From the NCBI RefSeq assembly GCF_022376445.1, contig NW_025955108.1, forward strand, positions 1 through 64,000: DNA of 64,000 nucleotides, in the 5' to 3' direction. The notes below the pieces were generated by a model. The model was not told the DNA's origin. It did not search any database and worked only from the letters and a program-made list of their open reading frames with translations. How positions within the stretch are numbered: the first letter of the stretch is position 1; each line of letters begins with the position of its first letter. The position numbers and the translations under genes are program-made. The stretch is from Fomitopsis serialis (Eukaryota > Basidiomycota > Agaricomycetes > Polyporales > Fomitopsidaceae). Of this stretch, positions 35,983 through 45,946 are shown piece after piece.

Positions 35983-36529
35983 CTACCAGAGTGTCTGGTA
36001 TGCGTACATGCCCGCCCAATTATTGAGGTAAAATCTATCTGCGATGTCAAGGACACTGTCCAAACTCCATTCACTAGGTACCATCCCGCAAGGGCGATCA
36101 GGAAAGGAGGGAATCAATTGACAGGACTGTCTGATTTGACTCAGCGGGATTATGGCCCCCTGAGGTAGGCCATCACCGCGCCTGGGGGCTTTCTTCAGTG
36201 AGTACATGAGGTGGACTGGATCTGCTTGCGGGGCGAAGCGGGTGTACCACTCCACGTATGCAAGTGGTGTTTGCGGCCAATAAGACGGTGCTGGCGCACC
36301 GTGATATGCATTGGACAGTTTTTTGGGGAGGCAGAATATTATCTTGACCCGCCCTCCCCTTGTACCTAGGATATCGTAGTTAGAGTTGGGACTTGTAGTA
36401 CGTAGGACCGGACAGAATGATATCTTACCGAGAACTCCAGTAGACTCACTTAGTCTCAGCCTCCCCCTTCTCTATCACAACTACTGTGTCAAAGTGGCTC
36501 ATGCACCTGACGCGTGCCGTGGTGGGTAT
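35983..36529 (-). pseudogene. Plavaka transposase C-terminus (copy P3, last part)
   Basis: On the minus strand: HFDTVVVIEKGEAET, an intron of about 70 nt (GTAAGATA...CCTAG), RVKIIFCLPKKLSNAYH, YVEWYTRFAPQADPVHLMYS, IIPLSQIRQSCQLIPSFPD and NNWAGMYAYQTLW plus stop. It matches P1 and P2 block for block and is open in this exon. The upstream side is the end of a copia LTR at 36530. The rest of the gene is at 41276-42876. Confidence 0.85.
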
Positions 36530-36969
36530 TGTTGGCTGCAGTGCACCTCAGAGCGATTCCAAAGGCCTAAGTCGAGCTCTGTAAAGTCTTTTTATTCAAA
36601 GAAGCAAAGATACACACCTAAGACGAGCTCTGTAAAGTGTTAGGGACTCAGAGCTCGACGAGGCGGACTGTCTACGGTGTGCGTTACATAAGGTGACCAT
36701 AAGTGTACAGTAGAAACAGCCACAAAGTCGAACTCAACGAAGCAGTGAAAAATCGGATCAGTGCAGGGGTTCAAATCCCTGAAGATGCAAACATTATGGA
36801 AAATGGTAGACTGAAGGGAATGACGTCGGAAAAAGTACAATATGCACGGTATAGTGATGGCGTCCATGTAGAATAAAGGAGAACACACCAGGACGTGTTC
36901 CACAACTTGGACAGGGCAATGGAGCTCAGAATAATTCGCAGAAATGCGGAATAAATTCCGAGCTCAACA
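36530..36969 (-). repeat. 3' LTR of the Ty1/copia element (440 bp)
   Basis: Ends TGTTG...CAACA on its own strand. A purine-rich tract (AGGGTGGAG) lies directly inside it at 36970-36978, as expected for the plus-strand primer site. It is homologous to the LTRs at 42877-43267 and 57116-58046, but carries about 49 extra bases between two copies of GAGCTCTGTAAAGT. The flanking GGTAT (36525-36529) has no partner at the other end because that end is lost. Confidence 0.85.
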
Positions 36970-39900
36970 CTCCACCCTGACCTGTCAAGTCCCCAGCCCA
37001 AGCATCTTCACCATCTCCAGCACCTTCGGTTTAGCCAGCGACTTCGTCAGGATATCAGCAGGCATGTCAGAAGTGCGAAGGTGTATGATCTCAATTCGAC
37101 CTTTGGCGACTTCGTCTCTGAGCCAGTAGAAGTGCAAGTCGAGGTGCTTCATGCGTCCGTGGTGCTCGGAATTTTTCGCAACGGACAGCGCGGGAAGATT
37201 GTCAATTCGAAGCTTGGAGGCAAGGGAAACGTCGAAACCAAGCTCTGTGAGGTGATTGCAAAACCAGAGAATTTCCTGGCCTACTGAGACCGCTGCAACG
37301 AACTCTGCCTCTGTTGTAGAAAGCGCCACAATCGTCTGAAGATGACTCGACCAAGAAATCGCACCTGTACCCATTTTAATGACGTATCCAGAGGTGGATC
37401 GACCAGTGTCAGGGCAGCCAGCATGGTCAGTGTCGGTGTAGGAGGCGAAAATCTCGGAATCGGACGAAGGGGAATAGGTGAGCGTGTAGTTGAGGGTTGA
37501 TGTATCGGAAGAGGTGCCTGACCACTTTCCAGTGCGTCATGCCAGGGTTCTTTGTAAAATGTGCCAGGTTGCTCACAGTGCGTGCAATGTCTGGACGAGT
37601 TGCCACAGCAAGGTAGAAAAGCGAACCCACTGCCTGATCATATATATGGGATGTTCTGCATCTCCCTGACCTCGGACGACATCTTGGGAGCCTTGTCTGC
37701 ACTGAGACGAAGGCCAGGCTCCATCGGAGTGCCCACAGGGTTGCAGTTTGCGAAGCCATAGTGCTCCAGGATGTCGAGAGCGTACTGCTGCTGCGAAATC
37801 GAAAGCGAATGCTTCGCTCAATCACGCTCAATATTGACTCTTAGGATCCAGGACGTCGGCCCAAGGTCCCTGAGCTTGAAGTGTGTACGAAGGTCGTCCT
37901 TGACGCGCTGGATTGTGGTTTTCGACTTCGCTGCAATGGTGATATTGTCGACAAAGACAGGGATGATGCTGCGCACTCCATCTCGCAGGTAGACCCAGAC
38001 ACTGTGCTCACAAATCAGCCACGAAAATCTGAGTTTTGTGAGTACCTCGTGCAGCTTTTCGTGCCAGCAGCGTCCAGCCTGCTTCAGACCGTAGAGGGCC
38101 TTCAGAAGACGCCATACCCGGTTCGGAGTTTTCTGCTCAAAGCCCTCTGGCGGCTGCATGTACACCTCCTTCTTCAGTTCGCCGTTTAGATAGGCTGAGG
38201 AGATGTCCACAGACTCGAGCTCGAGGTCCTCCAGGGCTGCAAGCGCAAGAATGGCTCGAATTGACGCCCACTTCGGTGTAGGAGCGAAGGTCTCATTGTA
38301 GTCGAAGCCAGGACGCTGGGAGAACCCTTTGGCGACGAGGCGGCCCTTGTACCGCTCAATTGAGCCGTCAGCATTGCGCTTGACACGGAAAACCCACCGG
38401 GAACCAATGGCTTTGCATCCAGGAGGCAGCTGAACGAGCTCAAAGGTCCCATTTTCAACGAGGGACTGGATTTCGTCCTGAGGAGCCTTGAGCCACTTCT
38501 CTCGCTCATCTGGGGGTCGCTTCATCGCGTCTGCAAAGGTCCTAGGCTCGCCGAAGTGCTCCTGGTGCGCCTTGAACGCATTCTGGGCCACAGGCTCGAA
38601 CGCAAAATCGAAGGCTTTGTCGTAGGACAAGAAATCCTCGCTTTCAGCGGAGTACACGTGCTCAACGCCTGCGATCATCGCGTCAAGCGAGCAGCCAAAG
38701 GTGTCCTCATGTCCATCTCCACGCAGGAAATTGAGTTCGTCATCGCTCTCCGGAGGTAGGAGAGGGTGGATAAACAGGCTCTGGAAGCGGAGCAGGTGCA
38801 GCAGGTGGACTCAGTGGCGCTTCAATGAGAGGATCAGGCGACGGAGAATTGCGCTGAGGCGTTTCGTCGTGTTGGCCAGGCTGGGGCGTCGAGGCAGGGG
38901 ACTGAGAGTCGACTCTAAAACACTGGGGCAAGAGATTTCGCCGCTGCAAGTCGTCATCATTCAGGGAGCCTTGAAAACACGTAGAACGAGCTGGGAGTTG
39001 ACGTGAAGGCGCAGGATATGGCCTGTATCTGTCATAGTTGTCAAGTTGACAATGAACTGCGGGACACTGTGGTGCCAGCGGAGGTGCAGCAGGTGCTGGG
39101 CGAACGTGCTGGATGGTCAGGGGAAGTTTTGTGGAATCCTGGGGTGCAGGGAGCTGATTTGGCGGTGGAGATGCAGGAGGTGCAGGATCATCAGAGTCGT
39201 CTCCCCCCTGATCATGCAGCTCTGGCGCATCAGGGGCATCTTCAGCGGGTTCGCTGTCGTCGAGAGGGAGGCCGAAGACATGTATGAAGGACGAATTCCT
39301 GGGAAATAGCATTCATCAAAGACAGCATGCGACGAAATGATGAATTTCTTCGCAGCAGGGTCCCAGAATTGCCAGGCCTTGGTGCCCTCAGGATAGCCGA
39401 CAAAAATACACTTTCTCATGTGCGGCTGCATCGCGTTGCGGTCCCTCTTTCGTACCAACACATAGGCAAGGCAGCCAAAAATGCGGAAGTAGGAGACATC
39501 TGGCTTGCGCCCATCGCCTTTCCAGGCAGCCCAGGGCACACCTTGCAGGGACAACGTAGGCATGTGGTTCCTCATGTGGACGAAGGTGGAGAAGGCATGG
39601 CCCCAAATCGACGGAGGGAGCTTCGACTGAACAAGGAGGGCAGTCCCACCCTCAGCAATTGTCCTATTAACTCGCTCTGCAACACCGGGGTTTGTCTGGT
39701 TCAGTGTGCTGACGCTGGATGCCATGCTGAGCGCAAAAGTCGACGAACAGCTTGCCCATGTACTCCCCACCCTTGTCATTGTGTGTAGCCTTCAGGACGA
39801 GGCCTAGAGCGTTTTCGGCGTACGCCTTGAACGCCTGGAACACAGAGAATGTGTTGCTTTTGCACTTCAGGAAGGCCACAACCCAAAACCTCGAAGAGTC

Positions 39901-41275
39901 GCAGATAAATGTCATCCAATAAATGTGCCCCTCCGGCGTAGGCGTTGGGAGAGGCCCTTGAGGTTGGTGTGGACGAGGGTGATGCAGACAAAGTTTCTGG
40001 ACGCAAAATGAGGGATACAGTGTCGATGCAGCTTAACAGCTAGGCAAGGCTTGCAGATGGGATCAGGTGTACACTTCGAACGGATGGTGAGGCCGGAAAC
40101 GAGCTCCTTCGAGTGCGCCATTCGGAGGTCGTCGAGGTTGACGTGTGAGCAATGCTGGTGCCAAAGCGCGAGGTCCAGATCGCAAGTCGTCGAAGCGGAC
40201 AACACAGTCTTCGTTTAAGACACAGTCTGGCCTAGCAGGTAGCCGACGTTGTGCTCGTTAACTCACGCCTCAAAGCGGAGTTCTCTCTCCTGGTAGAAAA
40301 ACGCGTTCGCAGCTTGCAGCTCGACGACATAGCCCTTCTCGTGTGTGAGGTGAAAAACGGATAATAAATTTCTGGCAAGTGCAGGGACATGAAGGACGTC
40401 ATGCAGTACAACAGCTGGCAGTAGAACTCCGTCCCTCTCCACAGGTTGAACGACCACAGACCCTAGTCCAGCCGAATAGACTACGTGTGAGTTGGCGAGG
40501 CGAATGGGGATGGAATGGGGAGAGTAGGAGTGAAACCAGTAGAAAGCCAGGAGGCACAATCCGAGGTGGATAGGAGGGCAGAGGCGCAACCAGCACTCAC
40601 AGTGGCCGCTCCAGCGGACTCCTGGGACACATCCTGCGCATCCTGGACGGTTTTCGACGCTTCCTTCGCCTCCCTCGTCTTGTCCTTGCCCTTTCCAGGG
40701 CGAAACTGCGTGTGCTGCGACACCTTCTCCTTCGCTTTGAAGCTAGCATCGCGTTTGGAGAAGTACTGCTCCTCGGAGTGGCCAGAGCGGCTGCAGAAAG
40801 CGCAGATGATGGCGGCAGCGACCTGGGATAGGACCGGGATTGTCGATAACACACCAGGCTGATTTTCTAGGGCGACAAACATGTCCTGGAGCGTCTCAAG
40901 CATGAGGGTGTCGTCCAGCAAGAGGGTCTGGCGAATTTGGCGGGCAGGGCGCGGATTAAAGCCATCAGAACGAGCTCATCGTTGAGTTTAGCGATGTTGA
41001 AGTCCTGGGGACGAAGGGCTTTCATCTCGGACTTGAGCTGCGAAGCTCGCGTCGAAAGCGTCGACAGGGACTCATCCTTGGCCTTGGAGAGGCTCAGGAG
41101 CGCATTGTAGGTGTTAAAAGGATCGTCTCTAATCGCCTCCAGATGCATCTGCTGCTCCCTCTCCACACACCCCCAGATCTCCCCAGCTGCCAGGTCCCTC
41201 CTGTTCTCAAAATTGCGCCTATCTCGGCGTTCTGAGGCGTCCAGGGGCTGAGTGAATGAAGGCCTGGTCTCTGAG
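36970..41275 (-). mobile_element. Ty1/copia retrotransposon body, 5'-truncated, inserted in Plavaka P3
   Basis: Gag-pol without a 5' LTR. On the minus strand: gag (about 41260-40870, WGCVEREQQMHLEAIRDDPF), a knuckle CAFCSRSGHSEEQYF whose last Cys is Tyr, GAG-pre-integrase and integrase (40205-39117; SSRFWVVAFLKCKSNTFSVF, THNDKGGEYMG, VAERVNRTIAEGG), RT (38678-37818; KGRLVAKGFSQRPGFDYNET, SVDISSAYLNGEL) and RNase H (37374-36985; TEAEFVAAVSVGQE, ADILTKSLAKP). The order INT-RT-RH defines Ty1/copia. The RT box reads FVDNI instead of F/Y-V-D-D, and the first integrase aspartate is Asn (LVHTNLKG). Several frame breaks occur. It is inactive. The 5' border with Plavaka lies near 41265-41285. Confidence 0.88.
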
Positions 41276-42876
41276 CCCTTCTGAAGACAATGCAAAGAGC
41301 TGCAAGAGTTTGAAGTCTGGCCTCCATGTCAAGCCTCCCCATATCCATGCATTCTGTTCTCGGAAGGGCCGCAGGTGGTGCCTCCCCTTTCACACCGCTA
41401 TCCTGTCCTCCTGCATCATTGTCATCATCTTCATCCCCGTGAGCTTCTTCTGTGTCCTCCCAATCAGCTCCATGCTGGAACTTCTTGTACATCACCATCT
41501 TTTCGTTCTGCAACACCCACTTCATCATCTGCGGGAACTCATCATGATGGTTTGATGTGCGCCACGGATGCTCCGGCGAAGTCAATATGCAGGCGCTCAA
41601 ATAGCTCGGTGTTGTAGTTGTCGGTTGCACCAAACAGGTGGATTGACTGGACGTAGTGGAGTAGAGAATGTATCTTGGGTATATTGAGATCTTCGCATAT
41701 CCCAAGGTCGACTAGAACTTGCTTGTGCTTGTGAAACATCGTCAAGGTGTCTTCTAGGTATTTGAGAGTGGTGTCGTCGTGAGTCAGGTACTGGGCAAGA
41801 TAAATAGAGTCTAAGAGTGAGCGGAATGCGAGTAAGAGCGGCTTGGGTATACCACCTATGAGGCAACCAAGGAGAATGCGCGCCATCTCCTTTCGTTCCT
41901 TGCCAGATATCTGTGCCAGAGAGGAGATCCCATTTTTGAAATGTTGGGTGCTATGGGCCAGGGGAAGGCAGCGGAGGTGATTGTTAAGCTCGGATGGCGT
42001 GAGGAGCTCCTGGCACCAAGTGACCAGGTGCTTGAAGATGCCCTGGTACAACTGGTGGAGGACGTCAGGTGTTATGGACATGTGGATGTTGGAATAGTCC
42101 AAGTCCATCCAGAAAGGTTGTTTCACCATGCCACTGACGTCTTCCAGCATGCACTTGGCCTTGGTCGCACCCGCACCGAGGCCCTCCTCCCAAGTGTTGT
42201 GAATGACATCCTCTGTGTGCTCGGACATGCATTGATCACTTGCTCGCTCAGCCTCCAGCTTGTCTGAGGGCACTTGCACTTAGGGTGCATTCCATACTTG
42301 GAACAAGTGACTAGGCACTGCTCCGGGTAATCAGCCACGTAGCATGCTAGGATGGGGTACAAGCGCTGAACTGCACCATCACCAGCAGTAATTTCCAGCC
42401 CCTCTGTGCCAGCTCAGATGAGAGGCTTCAAGATTATGCGCATGGCGGCATGAAAGATCTTTTGCCCTCTGGCTTTGCATTCACGTTTGGTGAGGTTCTT
42501 CTTTCCGATCTTCGAGACCGGAAGGTACCCGAGCAGAATGCATGCATGTTCCGAAGGTTTGTGGCGGATAGCTCTGGGAATGTTGCCTAGGGTAAGGTAG
42601 ACAGGGTATGCAGCTTTGTTGCCCAAGAACTGCGTAAGTTGTGTTTTGTCTGTCGCTATTATGATGGGTGCAACAGCCGCACCCTCCGGTAGATAGCTCT
42701 GAGAAATTCATGGCGAAGATATGTTAGCTATGTGCGCCAGCACAGTCCCGTAATCTTTGGCTTACCTGGATTGTGTTCCACCACAGTCCAGTCCACATTT
42801 CGGTGTAGATTTGGACCGCTCAGAACAGACCTGCTTTGGACGATAGACAATGTGGCTGGCATGCGAGGGATTGCCC
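41276..42876 (-). pseudogene. Plavaka transposase core (copy P3, first part)
   Basis: On the minus strand: HIVYRPKQVCSE, YTEMWTGLWWNTIQ, an intron, IIIATDKTQLTQFLGNKAAY, PVYLTLGNIPRAIRHKPS, LYPILACYVADYPEQCLVTC, PDVLHQLYQGIFKHLVTW, HFKNGISSLAQISGKERKEM, NIPKIHSLLHYVQSIHLFG and FERLHIDFA, then an acidic stretch up to the copia junction. It has a TGA near 42416, a one-base shift near 42268, another near 41545, and one between HIVYRPK and YTEMW. It is truncated at 42876 by a solo LTR, so the zinc-finger end is missing. Same family as P2, different copy. Confidence 0.88.
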
Positions 42877-43267
42877 TGTTGAGCTCGGAATTTATTCCGC
42901 ATTTCTGCGAATTATTCTGAGCTCCATTGCCCTGTCCAAGTCGTGGAATGTGTCCTGGTGTGTTCTCCTTTATTCTACATGGACGCCATCACTATACCGT
43001 GCATACTGTACTTTCTCCGACGTCATTCCCTTCAGTCTACCATTTTCCATAATGTTTGCATCTTCAGGGATTTGAACCCCTGCACTCATCCGGTTTTTTC
43101 ACTGCTTCGTTGATTTCGACTTTGTGGCTGTTTCTACTGTACACTTATGGTCACCTTATGTAACGCACACCGTAGACAGTCCGCCTCGTCGAGCTCTGAG
43201 TCCCTAAGACTTTACAGAGCTCGACTTAGGCCTTTGGAAATCGCTCTGAGGCGCACTGCAGCCAACA
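42877..43267 (+). repeat. Solo copia LTR (391 bp), opposite orientation to the copia body
   Basis: TGTTG...CAACA ends are exact. It is homologous to the LTR at 36530-36969, inverted relative to it. The flanks TGCCC (left) and CAAAC (right) do not match, so there is no target duplication. The left flank is the Plavaka N-terminal region and the right flank is PAG-F exon 2. It keeps its CpG dinucleotides. Confidence 0.88.
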
Positions 43268-43576
43268 CAAACCTCCTCCATGACCTCGTGTTCCGGTTGC
43301 ACCTCGCTCAGAATGGCGGGGCACTCTGTCCCGTGGTAGGATGGACACTAAAGGGTGTCAGTAGTAGTCAAAAGCAAAGATTAAAAGACTTACGTAGTCA
43401 AAGACCTTGCCAAAGTTGCTCCTGCTGTTCTCCAGGCATACGACCGCGAGATGGTACACCTCCAAGCTTTTCTCTAAGCTGGGGCATATGGCGGTCAACT
43501 TTGCAACCACTGGAAATGGCGGGAGTACGGGCGGGAGTAGGCTGATGAGTCTCTTATCAAATCCGAGACCAGCCAT
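43268..43576 (-). pseudogene. PAG-F: exon 1 and part of exon 2, cut by the solo LTR
   Basis: Exon 1 (43576-43394, 61 codons) reads LGFDKRLISLLPPVLPPF and YHLAVVCLENSRSNFGKVFD, with a GTAAGT donor. Intron 1 is 46 nt (43393-43348). Exon 2 opens with the family's Cys codon (CPSYHGTECPAILSEVQPEH) and stops at the LTR after about 80 nt. Exon 3 is absent. What remains is open, so truncation is the visible defect. The stretch 43577-43830 between F and E is short and shows nothing else. Confidence 0.7.
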
Positions 43577-43830
43577 TGAGACGAGAAGCGGTTGAGTGTG
43601 GTGAGTGAAGCGTAAGTGTGGTACGCAAGTTGAAGGAAAGCAATCTTTAAGCGCTAAAGAAGCGGTGACTAAGACTGTTTTGAGGCGCCCACGCTCACGC
43701 AGCACGGCTAGTAGGTGGTACAAACGATGTTATTGTGTATACGGGCTCAAACACAATACAAAAATGGTACACAGCAATGAAGACTAATAGTACATTTGAA
43801 CAACTCCACGTAACCTGAATCTCCCGGCAG

Positions 43831-44918
43831 TCAAACGTGAATGTACTCGGACATCTCCCAGTTGTAGTACGGGGCCCGACACACCCCGTATCCATTCTCC
43901 CCAGGCCCGGGACGCATCACTACAACACCCAGCGGCATCCCGAAGTCCCTCACAGTCCAGTCAGCTGCCACGCACTTGCGCAGAATCTGCCGCCCAGATG
44001 TAGGGCTGCTGCGTGAAGCTGTGCTTCATGGGGCACGTAGGGGCCGAAGCAACGGCACCCGTGGCGCGGTCGCTCGCGCGGAAGGTAACACTGACGTTGG
44101 TCAGCTTGAAGGTGGGGATGTGGCGGAGGGGGAGGTGTAGGGTGAGGCGTTCGTTTGGGAGTGTGGCGGTCGGGATGAACGTCTGCCCTCTGACGTCGTA
44201 GAGGTCAAATCCTGCAGCCCCGAGGCCCGTGTGGGGCAACGGCTTCCATGGGCTCAGCCCCGGGAACATCTGCAGCAGCAGAGGCTGCTTGGCGGGACCA
44301 GGAATCTCCATCTCATGTCCTGTCTCATCCACCTTGCACAGGAGGGGAACGGACACCCGGTCATCAATGTCCTGGTAAGTTCCATTAGAAACAGAGGTGA
44401 CATGAGGTGTAAGGGATGTACCAAGACGATGACTACTGTCTCCACTACCGCCACTCTGGGAGCCTCCTCCTCCGGGTGGTACACCCGCAACAAACTGGGG
44501 ATTCTCCCCCCCATCACTCCGGTGGAAATCCTCGAACGCCCCCACGTAGACCCACCCACCCATCCTAAAAGGCCCCTGAAGCCCAAAGTATGACTCGTGG
44601 ACTTGGTCCAGGATGACCCTCTGCATCTCCAGCGAGGGCTGCCACCAATCCGGGCACCGTACCATGGTACAGCCCATACTCTCATGCATCATGCACTGTA
44701 GTACATCAGCCACGTCGCACCTGTACATAGAAACGGACACTCGCGAAATCAAACAGCTCTCCAATGTGCTCCCTCTCCAGACACACAACCGTGACATGGT
44801 TCAGACCGCTTCCATGCGGGCATTGCCTCGTGCAGCCTCGGGTTATCTTTTGATAGGACGGGAGGCCATTTTGCACCAGTATGTTGATCAGGTGCGAGTC
44901 GATGCGCGAGAATGCCAT
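43831..44918 (-). pseudogene. PAG-E: three-exon family member with two frameshifts
   Basis: Exon 1 (44918-44745, 58 codons, as in PAG-A) has FSRIDSHLINILVQNGLPSY and NHVTVVCLEREHIGELFDF. Its donor is GCGAGT, a GC-type donor exactly at the family position. Exon 2 (44695-44422) starts with Cys, reads CPDWWQPSLEMQRVILDQVH and FRMGGWVYVGAFEDFHRS, and shifts frame at a run of seven C (minus-strand G) near 44506-44512 before LLRVYHPEEEAPRVAVVETV. Its 274 nt equal PAG-D's 91 codons plus one. Exon 3 starts at 44371 (VSVPLLCKVDETG, PLRHIPTFKLTNVSV, PYIWAAD) and shifts near 43985 before GVVVMRPGPGENGYG, ending at 43831. Shifts in homopolymers may be read errors. Confidence 0.7.
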
Positions 44919-44944
44919 GATGAAGCAGTTGGGAGTGACTAATG

Positions 44945-45662
44945 CATAGTGGGGGTGTACCCATGGGTGTCTGAGGGCATACCCATACCCATACCCACAT
45001 GGGTTGCATACCTATGGCATGGGTATGGGTTTTGCATGGGTATCATGGGTACCCTTGGGTATGGGTACCATCATGGGTAGATCTATGTGCAGTTCATTGT
45101 ACTCATAATTTTGCATGATGGGTAACATAATTGGCAAGATATGGGGTGTGTTGATCAGTATCATACTGGCCAAGTGAGCTCAGACCAGACTCACAACTGG
45201 CTTGCCAATTGGATGAATAACACCACAGAGCTGACACTGGGCCATGGAGATGGATGTGACTAGGGGCTGTTCTCTCAATGATGGGGTGGCAAGGCAGGAT
45301 GTCATTATGGCACACATTTACTGCTACCATTATGAGAACAACCCCACTGACTGCATAGTTAATCACAACACAGAAGTTGGAGTTTCCAGTTTTGCAAGCC
45401 AGGACATATATCAATTAGATGGGAGGCACCTGCATGAGGGCAGTAGGCTGTTATGCAAGCAGCTTATATACATGCAAGAACAATGGAGAGGAGAGGTCAA
45501 TTAAATGGGTCAAAGCAAAGTAACATAGGACAAATCCATCCAAGATGTGACAAAGGATTAAAGAACCTGATAAACAGTGACTATACCTTTATTTCCAGTA
45601 CATATCACTACTTAGGTGGGGAGACCACAAGATTTGGGGAATAGCAAGTCTGTATATACCCC
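44945..45662. mobile_element. S element, second, truncated copy
   Basis: The ATGGGT-rich end (44960-45090) and the next 550 bp match 440-780 of the first copy with differences and small insertions. It starts just upstream of the PAG-E start codon and ends at the LINE fragment. No gene. Confidence 0.65.
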
Positions 45663-45672
45663 TTTACATGTG

Positions 45673-45946
45673 TTTGTTTTTGTTTGTTTATTTTCTTTTG
45701 CATCACTGAGGGTGAAGCCCTATGTAGACAGTACATACACTAATCCCAACATGTGTCTCTCGGGCTGTGGTCGCTTAGCATCACTGTCCGCTGAAGCTTC
45801 AGGCATGTATAGGAAGGGAAATGCAAGGATGGTTGATCAGATCAGGGGGAGTCTCCACCATTTCAAGGCCCATCTCCTGCTGTCTCGACAAGATCATTGC
45901 ATTGCGCCTATGTCAGTGCCACTTTCGCCTTTCTCCATCCTTCGCT
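45673..45946 (-). mobile_element. 5'-truncated LINE insertion (274 bp)
   Basis: The plus-strand left edge is T-rich (element A-tail), followed by ACTGAGGGTGAAGCCCTATG, which matches the 3' end of the LINE at 4450-4475 (ACTGAGGGCGAAGCCCTATG), and by a related stretch with CCGCTGAAGCTTC. TTTACATGTG flanks both sides (45663-45672 and 45947-45956), a 10-bp target duplication. It is a dead-on-arrival copy from a related, somewhat diverged LINE. Confidence 0.8.

Noticed and set aside
36765..36780. tRNA-like T arm (AGGGGTTCAAATCCCT) within the copia LTR
   Set aside because: The stem and seven-base loop fit a T arm or Pol III B box, but there is no acceptor stem, D arm, anticodon arm or A box at the right spacing. 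It is LTR sequence and recurs in the other LTR copies.
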